Positions 34,501 to 43,110 of a stretch of DNA of 64,000 bases are shown here, piece by piece. The notes under the pieces were generated by a model that worked only from the letters and a program-made list of their open reading frames with translations, was not told the DNA's origin and made no database searches. The position numbers and the translations under genes were made by a program. Each line of letters opens with the position of its first letter. The stretch's first letter is position 1. The stretch is from the IMG/VR virus record IMGVR_UViG_3300030451_003654, positions 1 to 64,000 of that record; one strand, given 5' to 3'. This stretch comes from a virus.

Positions 34501-36132
34501 TATATTACTTAAAGACATATATTTATGCAATTCATTAACAGAACTAATATTAAGCCTTGTACCTGTTAATTGTCCACCTTTTAATTGAATTTCTAATCTA
34601 TTATATAAATTACCATCAATGTTAGAATCATATTTAAAGTTAGATAATTCTGTACTCCATTCCTTTCTAAAATAATTTTCATTATTTAATGTAATTGGGA
34701 AATTACTACTTTGCCAAAATTTATCTGTTGTCTTTCTCCAATATGCTATCGGTAATGACCCTTGATAATAGTTATTAGTTGAATCTAATGTAGGCGTTTC
34801 AAGTGGGTCTGAATCTAATATAAAGAAATAATTTTGTATTCTAATAATTGCTGTATTACCGCTTGCATCTTCAATAATTTCTGAACCATCTACATTAGCA
34901 AACATATCAGGTGATTGTATATTGGTAACCACAATAGCCGATGTTCCTGCTGTTATAGATGCTAATCCCTCTAATTGTGCAGTATGAGAATTGGTTAAAT
35001 TGTCTTCAAACATTACCTGCCTTACCTTTAAATCATCATATAAATTAATTTTTTCATCAATAATTTTACTTGTATCTACTAATGTAATTTGTCCAAAAGA
35101 ACCTACTTTATTAATAGTTTTACTAATATCTAAATCAATAACAACAGGCATAAAATTAGCAATTTCGAGTGAGTCATTATATGTAATATATCTTTTAGGT
35201 CCTCTATATGCACCTGCTTGGTCTAATATACCTCTATTAATATTTACAAAACAATCATCCCAAGATGTTAAATCAACAGTATATGTACCATGATTTCCTG
35301 TTCCTCCTAAATCAGATACAATACTTTGATTAGATGAATTAATTTCATCTTTATTTTTAAGATTATCAACTAAATTAACTTGATAAGTAAATGGTGATTT
35401 ATCTATCACCCTTTGACTACTATTAGATTCTGTAACAAAATGAGTTGTAATAGGACTTACTTGGTTATTTAATTTCAGTAGTTTATATTTAGTAGAATAA
35501 TCTAATTGGTTTTTGATATTAAGTCTATCATTGTAAAAATAAAATATAGGACTACTAGCGGTTGTTCTACTAAAATATCTTCCTACATTTGAATTACCTA
35601 AGACTCCAAAACTTACCGCTACTGTTTCTGTTTCTGTTTTTAGAGGTCCTTTATAAATAGCATATTTAATCCCTTTTACATTATCTATTTTAGTCTTAGG
35701 GCTAAATTCAAAGGCATCATTAGGTGCATCATATTGTATCTGTTCTGTGATTTTTGCAACATGTGTTTTATTTCTGTGAGTTTCAAAATGACCTGAAGTA
35801 AATGCTTCAGTAGAATATATTACTACAAAGTAATCATATAGTGGGTCTAAGGTTAAGGTTTGTCCGACAGGTAATTTTAATTGATATGATTTTGTATTTA
35901 CAGGATTTTCTAAAATATCGTTTATTGATTGTTCTGAAGGAAGATGTCTGTTAATTATACCTACGCCTGTTGGATTTTGAGCGTTGTGCTTTGTGGTTAT
36001 TGTATATGATGATAAACTCCATTGTGTTTCTGTTCTTGTATCTACAATAACAGGATTAGTAGATACATCATATCCCGCATCTCCAGCAGAAGAATAAGAA
36101 GTTTTACCCTTTTTAAGTGCATAAAATGACAT
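28534..36132 (-). CDS. Giant tail-tip/baseplate hub protein (2532 aa)
   Basis: This is the largest gene in the window. About 2000 residues are beta-rich with many Asn, Ser, Thr and Tyr, as in distal tail proteins. The last 500 residues include YNNVIVYGNG, TQKQVDERALDLLRLHN, then HLEVGDIIKLDYPSL and RYMILAINHRIG, which is the pattern of gp27-like tail hub proteins. So the hub domain seems to sit at the C-terminal end of a very long adhesin-like chain. It probably forms the tail tip and may bind the host surface. Start ATG 36132 follows GAGGCTGAAAGATA. Confidence 0.72.
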   Translation of the reverse strand: MSFYALKKGKTSYSSAGDAGYDVSTNPVIVDTRTETQWSLSSYTITTKHNAQNPTGVGIINRHLPSEQSINDILENPVNTKSYQLKLPVGQTLTLDPLYDYFVVIYSTEAFTSGHFETHRNKTHVAKITEQIQYDAPNDAFEFSPKTKIDNVKGIKYAIYKGPLKTETETVAVSFGVLGNSNVGRYFSRTTASSPIFYFYNDRLNIKNQLDYSTKYKLLKLNNQVSPITTHFVTESNSSQRVIDKSPFTYQVNLVDNLKNKDEINSSNQSIVSDLGGTGNHGTYTVDLTSWDDCFVNINRGILDQAGAYRGPKRYITYNDSLEIANFMPVVIDLDISKTINKVGSFGQITLVDTSKIIDEKINLYDDLKVRQVMFEDNLTNSHTAQLEGLASITAGTSAIVVTNIQSPDMFANVDGSEIIEDASGNTAIIRIQNYFFILDSDPLETPTLDSTNNYYQGSLPIAYWRKTTDKFWQSSNFPITLNNENYFRKEWSTELSNFKYDSNIDGNLYNRLEIQLKGGQLTGTRLNISSVNELHKYMSLSNIPSFSYHGSNTISILDYFSGSAIIDKILFNGSVEHIEDELNSSGQLIYNIKGRDDIHKLLGPIINKSYLHSSDYIYSTEHPIQDIRETNVGLVSNTSFSLSGIFPGDTGATQYLGGDHTTWTYGTKLYTSDGRFIAAVKEVNVNAITFIEPARCYYPKSSLIHVATSDYIISGTGIETNKDATKYANNIKNAADKGLYFTAGKTHPSYGNETTLVEKAGTTGSLSLGYDINSPTNVNNDNEFLFRLSTEGATNTYHSINTISSLTNYDIVSVSGAENEEKVITISPVSPFLLGRVDANTSDNRYTNSAGLYLINTQSLTNGGLVNLVHNKTHTTPNNRKAIAINRNENNIFGNPIFKYIDLQNSTNLYKIDYIINETNYGSPTNNNQYSRIKPTYIKYATSYKFKESLTITNSSDVVTSSSPTIYAPMSEFNNLLNNTLKSSLSDGTETMLIKPPEARGHKTFLGSLCADFTYYDNSKSNTKPILANTLYTGNEVLPLVDYSLFINNVGFFFYRNSAYPNVWSNTSDVKYNFEITDPKGLFYHIFAPCDIYNDSINNENHIGYSGHNFNFSDFGLTLISKGSDIASNISHSEYHGKGVSTEKTSNDYSYSPIINSSISPQNIKRASLGRLVEIGFDMSFNIIDMENIETSGYEYTGLSYRDDYQIIRLAHKSPIKISENVTVGETNIYVSTGNWFQDFNDGQFADLDHGYDVLFKNTGEMLGIVHSSISGKITPNDLVGAITTNVSDATDGTYTNVSSTTDGIGTGLIMTVVVSGGAVTSIFTINDANRGQDYEIGDTVTFAAAGIGSPSNDLVLTLRDGDTRNRVRLITRSNLNSFSQGFHGLRHTLGGDFMMTTDQRCNSLRFPANGNADGALVPMAVDDDIYVMRVQLKDASGTRDKDRLSKTSFTPFNTVFKYGSFGNNWRPNIEGLLASNAGLIRDNRYIQMHHNTAYLRFSLFPEQNTAVGETTYFSEKGKHWGDTVEMFYIFNLASADWSTTSFDGAGHTFNVDIDLPKVYLPFVFAGYYLWSDNTAFDFGLEAKSFAGAKRLHPFATTHRYKEVGGTGSATSMDRGDRSYVGGTFNYMQSDSTSACNNGDNSIEVLDTSVYQVKDMIYYLENDDIKRPRFIGMVQAIDTANSELDLFSAYAGRNLSSGTRIYRHDPHYKTYYHPSRLMQVFEEGNNTVVSGLNIKYGIKTYTSSGDNLNHGGLYSSGYFTLLHQKPIQGSFKNNKHLTAGASFSIQTEIDGFSNGMNYGWAFPHNQSTSLVKSGGTVYQSDMFAEHYNDGNGAQQDAVFSWHFPILSCSQFWAPHRYSTEFTKNISSSRGVEDNILAGLFAFKPHLLLHDADTGIIVSNVDADFSSEDRFKLMDNGDIRQITIDFSTGVFKNNWLQFSPNLTGLYLVSNVTIAGEDTANTQFSAPSVVSLKMPGEYNPSTYEWTPLTNANYFKAKHVIPAHIHQILKHEITFSTDGQQIHNIWIDNAGTVDVTMQGYRVMKLSDTCFYDFSPKEIFLNSLSTRYSKHPTKNETLENIPKINVSGKKQETFKVDSGGTAVNATQLVGNEIVEEEGMAGTADGILSMYVLLDPEPISSSYPLLRNKATILEKFPEGSYNLTLNDGINKYNTLMNMSNEIIDDGNHSSSGMTKITFNEIKEMKGLVSLGETFDITVPAFVNTQNIESAKIGTTFNIGQEIENIINDLFEINDITYTKKEISEKYFASPTFNGSDLYNALLYISRYKNLEPIVINKNVKIRKINDEDDIVDVTLTEGESQITSTSRNKTMFDLYNNVIVYGNGVRGLKSDNKSIKEVGIKTLEETDLSLTTQKQVDERALDLLRLHNNDNNQINITIGDEGTEHLEVGDIIKLDYPSLNIRVGRYMILAINHRIGKLPVYSLGYYNKNLFYRIAEVIASGKKVSSEIRGTEFVESAEIFDSITGVKIKELEIQIDEVGLAPEQTLGFNTTLGFNTPLGFIGSAGSITNLMREDLA

Positions 36133-37214
36133 TATCTTTCAGCCTCCTCAAATGTTAAATATAATTTTAGTGTTTTTCTTTGCGGGAATAATGTATATAT
36201 TGAAGGGAAATCTGTAATTAAATCATCATTAAACGCTAATTCATGTATTTCTCCCATAAATTGAGTTGTTCTTGGAATAGCAGCGTTTGGGTTTTGTCCG
36301 ATATAAATAGAAGTATCTGAAAAATTAAAGTCTGTTTCAATATCATTTCTTCTATCTTTATGTCTTTTTGTAGTGACTAAAGAACCATTAAGGAATATAC
36401 TCATTAGACCTGTTGCATTATTAAATGAAGCAGCAATATGATAATTACCTAAAACATATAAAGGCTCTTTTAAAGGTTCAGCAAATATTTTAAAATTATT
36501 ATTATTATTATATCCTACTCTATCATATACTCCGCTAAGATGAATACCTGTTGTACCTGTTACATCTATTTGTTCAACACTTCCCATTAAATTATTTTCA
36601 ATATCGTATAACAAATCTCCTACGACAAAATTATTTGCGGATGAAGCAGACATTGATAAAAAAGTATCATAAGAACTGCTTTGTATTGCTGTACCTGCAC
36701 CGTTAAGAATATGTCTTCTAATGGTTTGAAATCCCTCATACATATCATTTATATTATTCATATTAGTATGATTTGATACAGGTACAATAATATTGTTTGT
36801 ATATAATGTATCATTGTTTGCAATTTTAACTCTAAAACCTATTTGATATTCGGCTGGATTATTATTAGTATTTACAGTATTATTTTGTAAAAATATTTCT
36901 ACATTATCTGAATAAAATAAAGTCATTTTTTGATTTATTCTTTGTGCGTTTGGTAAATATAAACTACTTTGATTTGAAGCATTTGCATGAGAAGGCATAG
37001 TTTTATCAGAATCATAAACTATATTTTTAATGTTACCATTGCAATCATAGGGAGTAACAATAGTTTGAAATGTAAATGAATCAGATATTTCCCAAATACC
37101 ATATGGGTTATTATTTGGTACATTAGATGTATATGGAATAGTAATATACCCATCAGACATAACAGGAAATTTTAATGATTTCCTATTACCAATATAAGTA
37201 TTATAATTAACCAT
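36132..37214 (-). CDS. LamG/concanavalin-like tail protein (360 aa)
   Basis: The C-terminal half shows the LamG jelly-roll pattern: YHIAASFNNATGLMSIFLNG, then TSIYIGQNP and FMGEIHELAFND, as in carbohydrate-binding lectin-like domains. The N-terminal half is also beta-rich and may be a second jelly roll interrupted by an insert. The likely role is tail-tip attachment to surface glycans. It lies between the hub protein and the distal tail gene and overlaps the former by one base. Confidence 0.75.
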   Translation of the reverse strand: MVNYNTYIGNRKSLKFPVMSDGYITIPYTSNVPNNNPYGIWEISDSFTFQTIVTPYDCNGNIKNIVYDSDKTMPSHANASNQSSLYLPNAQRINQKMTLFYSDNVEIFLQNNTVNTNNNPAEYQIGFRVKIANNDTLYTNNIIVPVSNHTNMNNINDMYEGFQTIRRHILNGAGTAIQSSSYDTFLSMSASSANNFVVGDLLYDIENNLMGSVEQIDVTGTTGIHLSGVYDRVGYNNNNNFKIFAEPLKEPLYVLGNYHIAASFNNATGLMSIFLNGSLVTTKRHKDRRNDIETDFNFSDTSIYIGQNPNAAIPRTTQFMGEIHELAFNDDLITDFPSIYTLFPQRKTLKLYLTFEEAER

Positions 37215-37219
37215 TTAAT

Positions 37220-38230
37220 TCACCCAATAATTGCCGCTACCTCAAAATCAAGCGTGAAAGTGATATATGGTAATCCAGCCTGTATCTGTGTATTAAAGTT
37301 TCTGATAAAGCCCTTTACTCCTCTTACATTAGAATCGGAATGTATAGGTGAAGGAAAATTAGTGAAAGGCTTACCGTCATCTCCTTCGGGATAAAATTGG
37401 TAAATACTTCCTCTATTATCTTGCGACCTTACCTTATATGTGAATGGAATAAGGGGTAAATCGTCAATACTTGTAAAAGTTGTAGGATTAGCCACCTGTG
37501 CTTCGCTGAGAGAGTCGTGGTATCTATATCTACCATCAACCCTTGAAGGCATAAGAATAATTAACTCATTCATTGTTTGGTAATTCTGCAATCCTGATGA
37601 GTCAGCATGAGAGTGTATTAACTGTGCAATTTCAAAAGCGGTCATATATACTGAAGGGTTCTTAACTAACCCTGTTGTTTTCTTAAATTCTTTAGTAATG
37701 AATTGGTCTGTTATAGTACCTGATATATTTATTGATTTTGAAGCCATACCTAAATCTAATGCAAGAGTTTGTGCTTCTCCTGTAATAGCAGCAACACCTG
37801 GAATTGGTACAGTAGGAACAGTTTTTGATGTAGTTATACCAACAGAATCAGCCTTGAGACCTATTCTATTTGTGGAGAAAAACTCTTCAGTTAAACCCTT
37901 TGCATCTCTCGCACCTAAATTTAAAAATACAAAATGTTGTGCGCTTGATGTATTGTCGGTACTTATATTATAATTGATAGAACTATTATTCCATAGTACT
38001 TGTCCACTTGTTAAAATAACTCCTATAAAAGAACTTTCATCTGTTATATTTTGAACTGTTGTAATTGTAGTAGCAGTAATTAATCTAATACTATATGTTC
38101 CTGTATTATTAGTTGATTGAAATATTGTTATTGTATCTCCTACTTCAAAACCATCAGAAATAAAACTACCTGATGTTCTTGTGATTACATTGTTTGTAAT
38201 TGATAAAGTTACATTACCTGTTTGTGTCAT
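37220..38230 (-). CDS. Distal tail protein candidate (336 aa)
   Basis: The gene follows the tape measure, the usual place of the distal tail (Dit-like) protein. The N-terminal 75 residues are a beta domain (VTLSITNNVITRTSGSF...GDTITIFQS). The central part contains an AFEIAQLIHSHADSSG helix and an LIILMPSRVDGRYRY strand. The C-terminus ends YITFTLDFEVAAIIG, as expected for a ring-forming tail protein. No sequence family is recognised; the role is from synteny. Confidence 0.6.
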   Translation of the reverse strand: MTQTGNVTLSITNNVITRTSGSFISDGFEVGDTITIFQSTNNTGTYSIRLITATTITTVQNITDESSFIGVILTSGQVLWNNSSINYNISTDNTSSAQHFVFLNLGARDAKGLTEEFFSTNRIGLKADSVGITTSKTVPTVPIPGVAAITGEAQTLALDLGMASKSINISGTITDQFITKEFKKTTGLVKNPSVYMTAFEIAQLIHSHADSSGLQNYQTMNELIILMPSRVDGRYRYHDSLSEAQVANPTTFTSIDDLPLIPFTYKVRSQDNRGSIYQFYPEGDDGKPFTNFPSPIHSDSNVRGVKGFIRNFNTQIQAGLPYITFTLDFEVAAIIG

Positions 38231-38235
38231 TTAAA

Positions 38236-40188
38236 TCAAATCCTTGTTCCTGATGAGGTTGTTCTATTAACTTCTAAAGATATTAATCTACCAACCTTAT
38301 TAGCAATATCTCTTAATTCAGCATCTGAAGCACCGACTCTTCCTTGTACATTTACAGTAATATTATTTGTAGAACCTGCTGCAATTTGTCTTGAATCATT
38401 ATTACTATATACATGAGAACCTCTTGGTAAATTAACTAATTCAGGACCTTTTTCTCCTACAACAGTTAATCCGCTTGCTGGTCCACCCATTGCTTTACCA
38501 TCAATCATACTTGCTACTCCACCTATTAATGCTAAAACTAAAAGTACTACCGCTACAATTGGTCCTGAAGTTAAAGCAGCAATTGTTATAGAAGCGACAT
38601 ACCAAGCAGCAAATATAATTCCTACAAATCCTACAAGTTTTAAAAATCCTTTAAGACCTTGCTCTTTAAAGTAATCTTTCATAAAACCAAATAAAGCATA
38701 TCCTACTGCTTTAAGTAATTCAAATACTACAATACCTGCCCCTATTGCTAACTCTAATAAAAATCCACCTAAACTCATTATTAGTTTAATACCTGAAGAA
38801 ACAAAATCGCCATCTGCTGAAAATATATCAGAAATAAATTGAATTAAATCAGCAATAACTACTGCACCTGCTTCTAATAAACCACTTAATACAGTCATTA
38901 CAACGCCTCCTACTTCAAATACTTTCTTCACTAATAAGATAATATAATCAATTACACCTAAACTCTTTAATGTTATCAATAATAAAATTATAAGACCTGC
39001 TATAAGGAAAAATTGCACAAAGAATAATGTTGCTTTACCTAATAATTGCATTATTGCTTTACCTGATGAAGCACCTTTTAAGAAACTTTGAAATGTATTC
39101 TTTTGTCGCCAAAGATATAATTTTAACATATGTCTTTTTTGCCATGCTCTATATATTTTTTCAGCCTTAGTACCTTTAAATATTCCTTCTAAGAAACCTG
39201 TTTGTTTTGCACCTGTTGAATCAAAACCTGTTATACCACCTGCTGCATTTTTATTAGCGACTATTCCTTCTCCCTGTAAATCAGATTCAAGACTTGCAGC
39301 CTTCTCTTCTAATTTCTTTTTATCTTCATCAATTTTATCTTTTAACTCTTGTAGTTTTTTCTTTTCATCTTCATCAGTAGCGTTAGCAATATCTCTTTGC
39401 AAATCAGTATATTTACGAGTAAGTAAAATATATTCTTGTTGAGTATCTTGTAGCATACCTGCTAATTTTAATTGTTCGTCATTCATCTCTTGTAAATTAT
39501 CTTTAGAAATAATAAGACCTTTATTGTAATCGTCTAATTTATCTTGTAATTCGCTTTGTCTATCTAAATGTTCTTGACTTGCATTAGCAATTTGACTAAT
39601 ATAATTAATTTCATCTTCCATCATTTGCATTCTTTTAAATTGATTTCTCAATTCTTTTGCTCTTGTATTATTTAAAGATTCACTAAACTCAGCAGCCTTT
39701 CCTTCAGCAGTTTCTGTTCTTTCTACTAATTTAAGAATTGCTTGACGAGTACCATATCTTTTCTGTAATACTTTAAAATATTTAGAACCAAAAATATTTC
39801 TTTTATCTTCTAAAGATGCTGTACCATCTAAAATACCTTTAAGTGCTTCTTGGGTTTTTAATACCGTTCTAAGATTATCATCTGTTTCAGCAACCCTATT
39901 AGTTAATTCAGTTTCAGCCTTAATTCTATTTTCTTGTAGTTTTTGTTGAAATTGTAAAGCGTTTGAAAAAGCCTTAACCTTATTCTGAATTTTCCAAAAC
40001 CCTGTACCTGAAAAGAAACGGGCTAAAGCAATCCACGCTTGACCCGTAGCAGTAGAATTTTTTGTTATATCAATAAATCCTTGTAAAGCACCTTTTTCTA
40101 ATTTTCCTATTTCTTCTAATGATTTTGAAACTTTGTCAAGATTATATGCCATATCTTTGGTAACCTTAACATAAGTTTCTCCCGTCAT
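38236..40188 (-). CDS. Tail tape measure protein (650 aa)
   Basis: The first 330 residues are helical coiled coil. Several hydrophobic segments follow between about 385 and 585 (for example FFLIAGLIILLLITL and VLLVLALIGGVASM). The C-terminus has the signature GGPASGLTVVGEKGPELVNLP...GSHVYSN, typical of tape measure proteins. Length sets tail length; at 1.5 angstroms per residue it predicts a tail of about 100 nm. Its ATG overlaps the stop of the frameshifted chaperone (TAATG). Confidence 0.92.
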   Translation of the reverse strand: MTGETYVKVTKDMAYNLDKVSKSLEEIGKLEKGALQGFIDITKNSTATGQAWIALARFFSGTGFWKIQNKVKAFSNALQFQQKLQENRIKAETELTNRVAETDDNLRTVLKTQEALKGILDGTASLEDKRNIFGSKYFKVLQKRYGTRQAILKLVERTETAEGKAAEFSESLNNTRAKELRNQFKRMQMMEDEINYISQIANASQEHLDRQSELQDKLDDYNKGLIISKDNLQEMNDEQLKLAGMLQDTQQEYILLTRKYTDLQRDIANATDEDEKKKLQELKDKIDEDKKKLEEKAASLESDLQGEGIVANKNAAGGITGFDSTGAKQTGFLEGIFKGTKAEKIYRAWQKRHMLKLYLWRQKNTFQSFLKGASSGKAIMQLLGKATLFFVQFFLIAGLIILLLITLKSLGVIDYIILLVKKVFEVGGVVMTVLSGLLEAGAVVIADLIQFISDIFSADGDFVSSGIKLIMSLGGFLLELAIGAGIVVFELLKAVGYALFGFMKDYFKEQGLKGFLKLVGFVGIIFAAWYVASITIAALTSGPIVAVVLLVLALIGGVASMIDGKAMGGPASGLTVVGEKGPELVNLPRGSHVYSNNDSRQIAAGSTNNITVNVQGRVGASDAELRDIANKVGRLISLEVNRTTSSGTRI

Positions 40189-40765
40189 TAGAATTTCCCA
40201 CCTGTTTTATGTTTGTTTATTTCATCGAGTTTCATATGCTCGATTTCAGCATGAACCAACAGAAGGTCAGTTATTAGACTTACAGGTAAATCCATAGCAA
40301 CATCAGGGCTAATGTTTAATTCCTTTGATAGAGTATAATATGTTATTGCATGTGCTACTCTTGGATTTTTGATTTCGCCCCTTCTTACTGCCCTTCTGAA
40401 TTCGCTTTTAAATTATCATCAACCTCCACGACACTAAAAGGGTCAGGCAAAATAGCCTTAATCTGTTGTCCGACATAAGGATTGATTCTTAACAAATCAA
40501 TAGGACTCAACATAGGTTCAGTCTTTTCTACAAATGCCTCAAATAAATATCTATATACTTCAGTCATATCAAATGATACATCTTGTGCTTGCATATTGAC
40601 ATTAAATAGTTTCATCTGCGCTTGCTCTAATTGAAAGAATGTGGGTTCTTTAACCCAAATCTTCATGTATTCTTCTTCATTAGGGTCAATTCTTACATAG
40701 TGTAAAACGCTTTCTACTCTTGTCAATAATTTACCTTTCTCCGTTATAATTTTCTTTTGTTCCAT
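40188..40765 (-). CDS. Tail assembly chaperone G-T, made by -1 frameshift (192 aa)
   Basis: The upstream gene (40385-40765) carries T TTA AAA at 40406-40412, a canonical X-XXY-YYZ slippery heptamer, about 20 bases before its stop. Slipping by -1 joins it to an open frame of 72 codons ending at 40188-40190, giving ...DDNLK-SEFRRAVRRGEIKNP...AEIEHMKLDEINKH. The extension ends in the tape measure start (TAATG). This is the classic gpG/gpGT arrangement, in which the fusion product binds the tape measure during tail assembly. The shift itself is inferred from sequence. Confidence 0.75.
40385..40765 (-). CDS. Tail assembly chaperone G (126 aa)
   Basis: Start ATG 40765 follows AAAAGGTGAATATT; an in-frame GTG at 40774 is part of the ribosome-binding site. 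The product is helical, with FFQLEQAQMKLFNVN and VYRYLFEAFVEKTEP, as in gpG-like proteins lying between tail tube and tape measure. It terminates shortly after the slippery site, so most ribosomes make only this form. Confidence 0.8.
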   Translation of the reverse strand: MEQKKIITEKGKLLTRVESVLHYVRIDPNEEEYMKIWVKEPTFFQLEQAQMKLFNVNMQAQDVSFDMTEVYRYLFEAFVEKTEPMLSPIDLLRINPYVGQQIKAILPDPFSVVEVDDNLKANSEGQ

Positions 40766-40810
40766 AATATTCACCTTTTTTCATAATTCTCACCGACTAT
40801 ATCTTAATTA

Positions 40811-43081
40811 TCATGATTGCATAACCCAATGGGTAGTAGCATTCAATGTTCCAACTCTAAGAGGCATGATAGTAAAATCAACTTGTACAGGTCCTCTATC
40901 ATCTTGAATGGGCCAAGTAGCCGCACTAATAAGATAATCATCGAATTCTAATCTAATCTGTTCACCGTTATCCTTTGTAAATAACAGTACTATTTTAGCG
41001 TTTGAGCCATCATCAGTTTCACCTAATGTAAATCTATGTGGACTTTGCCTTCTTAGTTCATCAAAAATTCTTCTGTCTGTAACCAATGCTTGCATACTAA
41101 TTTCGTATGTTCTTTGTCCAGGAACATATGATTTAATTTGCCTATTATATTGCCCAACATATCTTTTATCTGTAAGACTGTTTTGTACGCTAAGTGTAAA
41201 AGAAGAAACCTTTAGGAATTCTTGCCCAAATAAACTAATAGAACCATTAGAGAAAAAGAATGGGTCAATAAATGATTGAGTAATATCACAATTTGTACCT
41301 GTTCCTCTACCTGTTTGTCCACCAAAGTTTAACAAATTCTTAAATTCTGAAGTATCGTTATTTGTAGAATCATAACATTTACCTACATATCCGCCTTCCG
41401 CTTCAAAGACTCTCTTAACATTAAGATTTATAGTAGCCTTAACTTCTTCATTTTCATTTGCCGTTAATTGCATATCTGATACAACACAGCCTGGATATAA
41501 TTGAGCATAAACACTTTCACTATATGAATTTCTATCAACCATTAAAGAACGACTTGTTCCATCAAGTACTGAACCTTTTTGTGTTAGCATCTCTAAAGCA
41601 AAAGATGGTAGTTTGTTATCATTTCTTTCTCCAAAGGTATATGTAATTCCGTTATTTAAAGCACCATTATTTTCTGAAGGTAGTGTAACTAAATATGCTG
41701 AAGTGTTAGGAAGTAAAGGAGGACATAGTGTTTGTGTACCCTTTAATACTCTATGGAATTTACCATTTGATGAATGTCCACTTGATGCTCTATCTGTATC
41801 TGTGCCTGTATTTACACCTGCGTATAAAATGTGATTTGTTGGTGCTGAATCTACTGTTTGGAAATTATTAGTATGAGTTTTATCTCCACCATTGGTACTT
41901 GTAGCACTTGATAAATTACCAAACGCATAAAATAACCATGAACCATGATTTAGATTAACATCAATACTTGCCGCACCTGCGGTTTCCATTCCTCTATATT
42001 GATAGGAGTAGTTTCTACTACCTGCTAATGAAAGATTCATTTGTTTTGTTTCTTGTTCAATTTGTGGAATACCGATTGAGTTAGTTAATCCTACCCAATT
42101 ATTAGATAATACTCTTGGTGAAACTTTGTAAAGTGCGGTAGCATCATCTCCATTTGATTGAATAGTTTTACCTAAGAAAATATGTTCAGTATCAGCAGGG
42201 TTATCGGTAGCAGCGATTAAAGCAACCTTAACTGATGGAGTAGAATCAAGAGAAATAACTCTACCTGCTTTTGTAGAAGAAGCCCCTACATCTGATGTAT
42301 GAATACTTACCCAATCACCCGCAGTTAATGTACCTGTTAAATCTACTGAAGTATTAATAGTAGAAATTGTAACTGAAGCAAGTGTTGGAGTACCACTAAC
42401 TGTTCCTAAAGAATTAGTAATAAGATGTAAATGTGTTGTAGATGTTGTAGGTTCAGTAATTGTACTTGTTAGTGTACCACTTGTTGCTGATGTAATTACT
42501 CTACCTATTTCTACTCCTAATGAATTTCTAATAATATCTCCTACTACATATTTTTGTCCATTACCGACAACAGAACCAAGTACTGCATCACCTTGATTTG
42601 TACTTGTTATAGCATTATCAATTAATTCATATGAGTGTGGTGCAGGAATAACTGAACCATTGGCTTCTAAAATAATATAACCTCTTGGGTTTGAAGGTGT
42701 AGCATTTGTATCACTATTATATAATGAAGGATAATCAGCAATACTACCTGCAAAATAAATTGCATCTGCATCATTACCTGCTACTATTGCACTAAATCTA
42801 AAAGTCGGTGCAGAACTATCATCAGAATAAAAGAATTTAGCAGTACAACCCGTATATAAATCGGGTACTAATTCATAATAATCAGAAAACTTTTTAGTTG
42901 TTCCGACTGTTACATTTGTTCCATCTAACGCATATCCTAATGAATATTTAATTAAATGTGCTTTATTCGTTCCTGTTCTTCCTAAAGTTGGTCCTAAAGG
43001 CATATACCCTAAGAATAACTCGCTTTCTGGGGCTAAGGTAACCGATTGACCTGAACCCATCCATACTTCTGTTGATACCAT
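40811..43081 (-). CDS. Major tail tube protein, unusually long (756 aa)
   Basis: The C-terminal 200 residues (FLKVSSFTLSVQNSL...KRYVGQ...SYVPGQRTYEISMQAL, then RIFDELRR) show the pattern of a tail tube subunit: paired strands, a loop naming the tube repeat and a final strand. The N-terminal 350 residues add threonine- and serine-rich beta repeats that may be Ig-like decorations. Tube proteins are usually 150-250 residues. Position just before the chaperone pair supports the call. No sheath gene follows. Confidence 0.72.
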   Translation of the reverse strand: MVSTEVWMGSGQSVTLAPESELFLGYMPLGPTLGRTGTNKAHLIKYSLGYALDGTNVTVGTTKKFSDYYELVPDLYTGCTAKFFYSDDSSAPTFRFSAIVAGNDADAIYFAGSIADYPSLYNSDTNATPSNPRGYIILEANGSVIPAPHSYELIDNAITSTNQGDAVLGSVVGNGQKYVVGDIIRNSLGVEIGRVITSATSGTLTSTITEPTTSTTHLHLITNSLGTVSGTPTLASVTISTINTSVDLTGTLTAGDWVSIHTSDVGASSTKAGRVISLDSTPSVKVALIAATDNPADTEHIFLGKTIQSNGDDATALYKVSPRVLSNNWVGLTNSIGIPQIEQETKQMNLSLAGSRNYSYQYRGMETAGAASIDVNLNHGSWLFYAFGNLSSATSTNGGDKTHTNNFQTVDSAPTNHILYAGVNTGTDTDRASSGHSSNGKFHRVLKGTQTLCPPLLPNTSAYLVTLPSENNGALNNGITYTFGERNDNKLPSFALEMLTQKGSVLDGTSRSLMVDRNSYSESVYAQLYPGCVVSDMQLTANENEEVKATINLNVKRVFEAEGGYVGKCYDSTNNDTSEFKNLLNFGGQTGRGTGTNCDITQSFIDPFFFSNGSISLFGQEFLKVSSFTLSVQNSLTDKRYVGQYNRQIKSYVPGQRTYEISMQALVTDRRIFDELRRQSPHRFTLGETDDGSNAKIVLLFTKDNGEQIRLEFDDYLISAATWPIQDDRGPVQVDFTIMPLRVGTLNATTHWVMQS

Positions 43082-43110
43082 TTTTCTTCACCGTTTTATT
43101 TTACTTTTCC

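Noticed and set aside
40811-43081. Tail sheath (myovirus) interpretation of the 756-aa tail gene
   Set aside because: The C-terminal region looks like a tube subunit, no separate tube gene follows, and no baseplate wedge genes of contractile tails are recognised.
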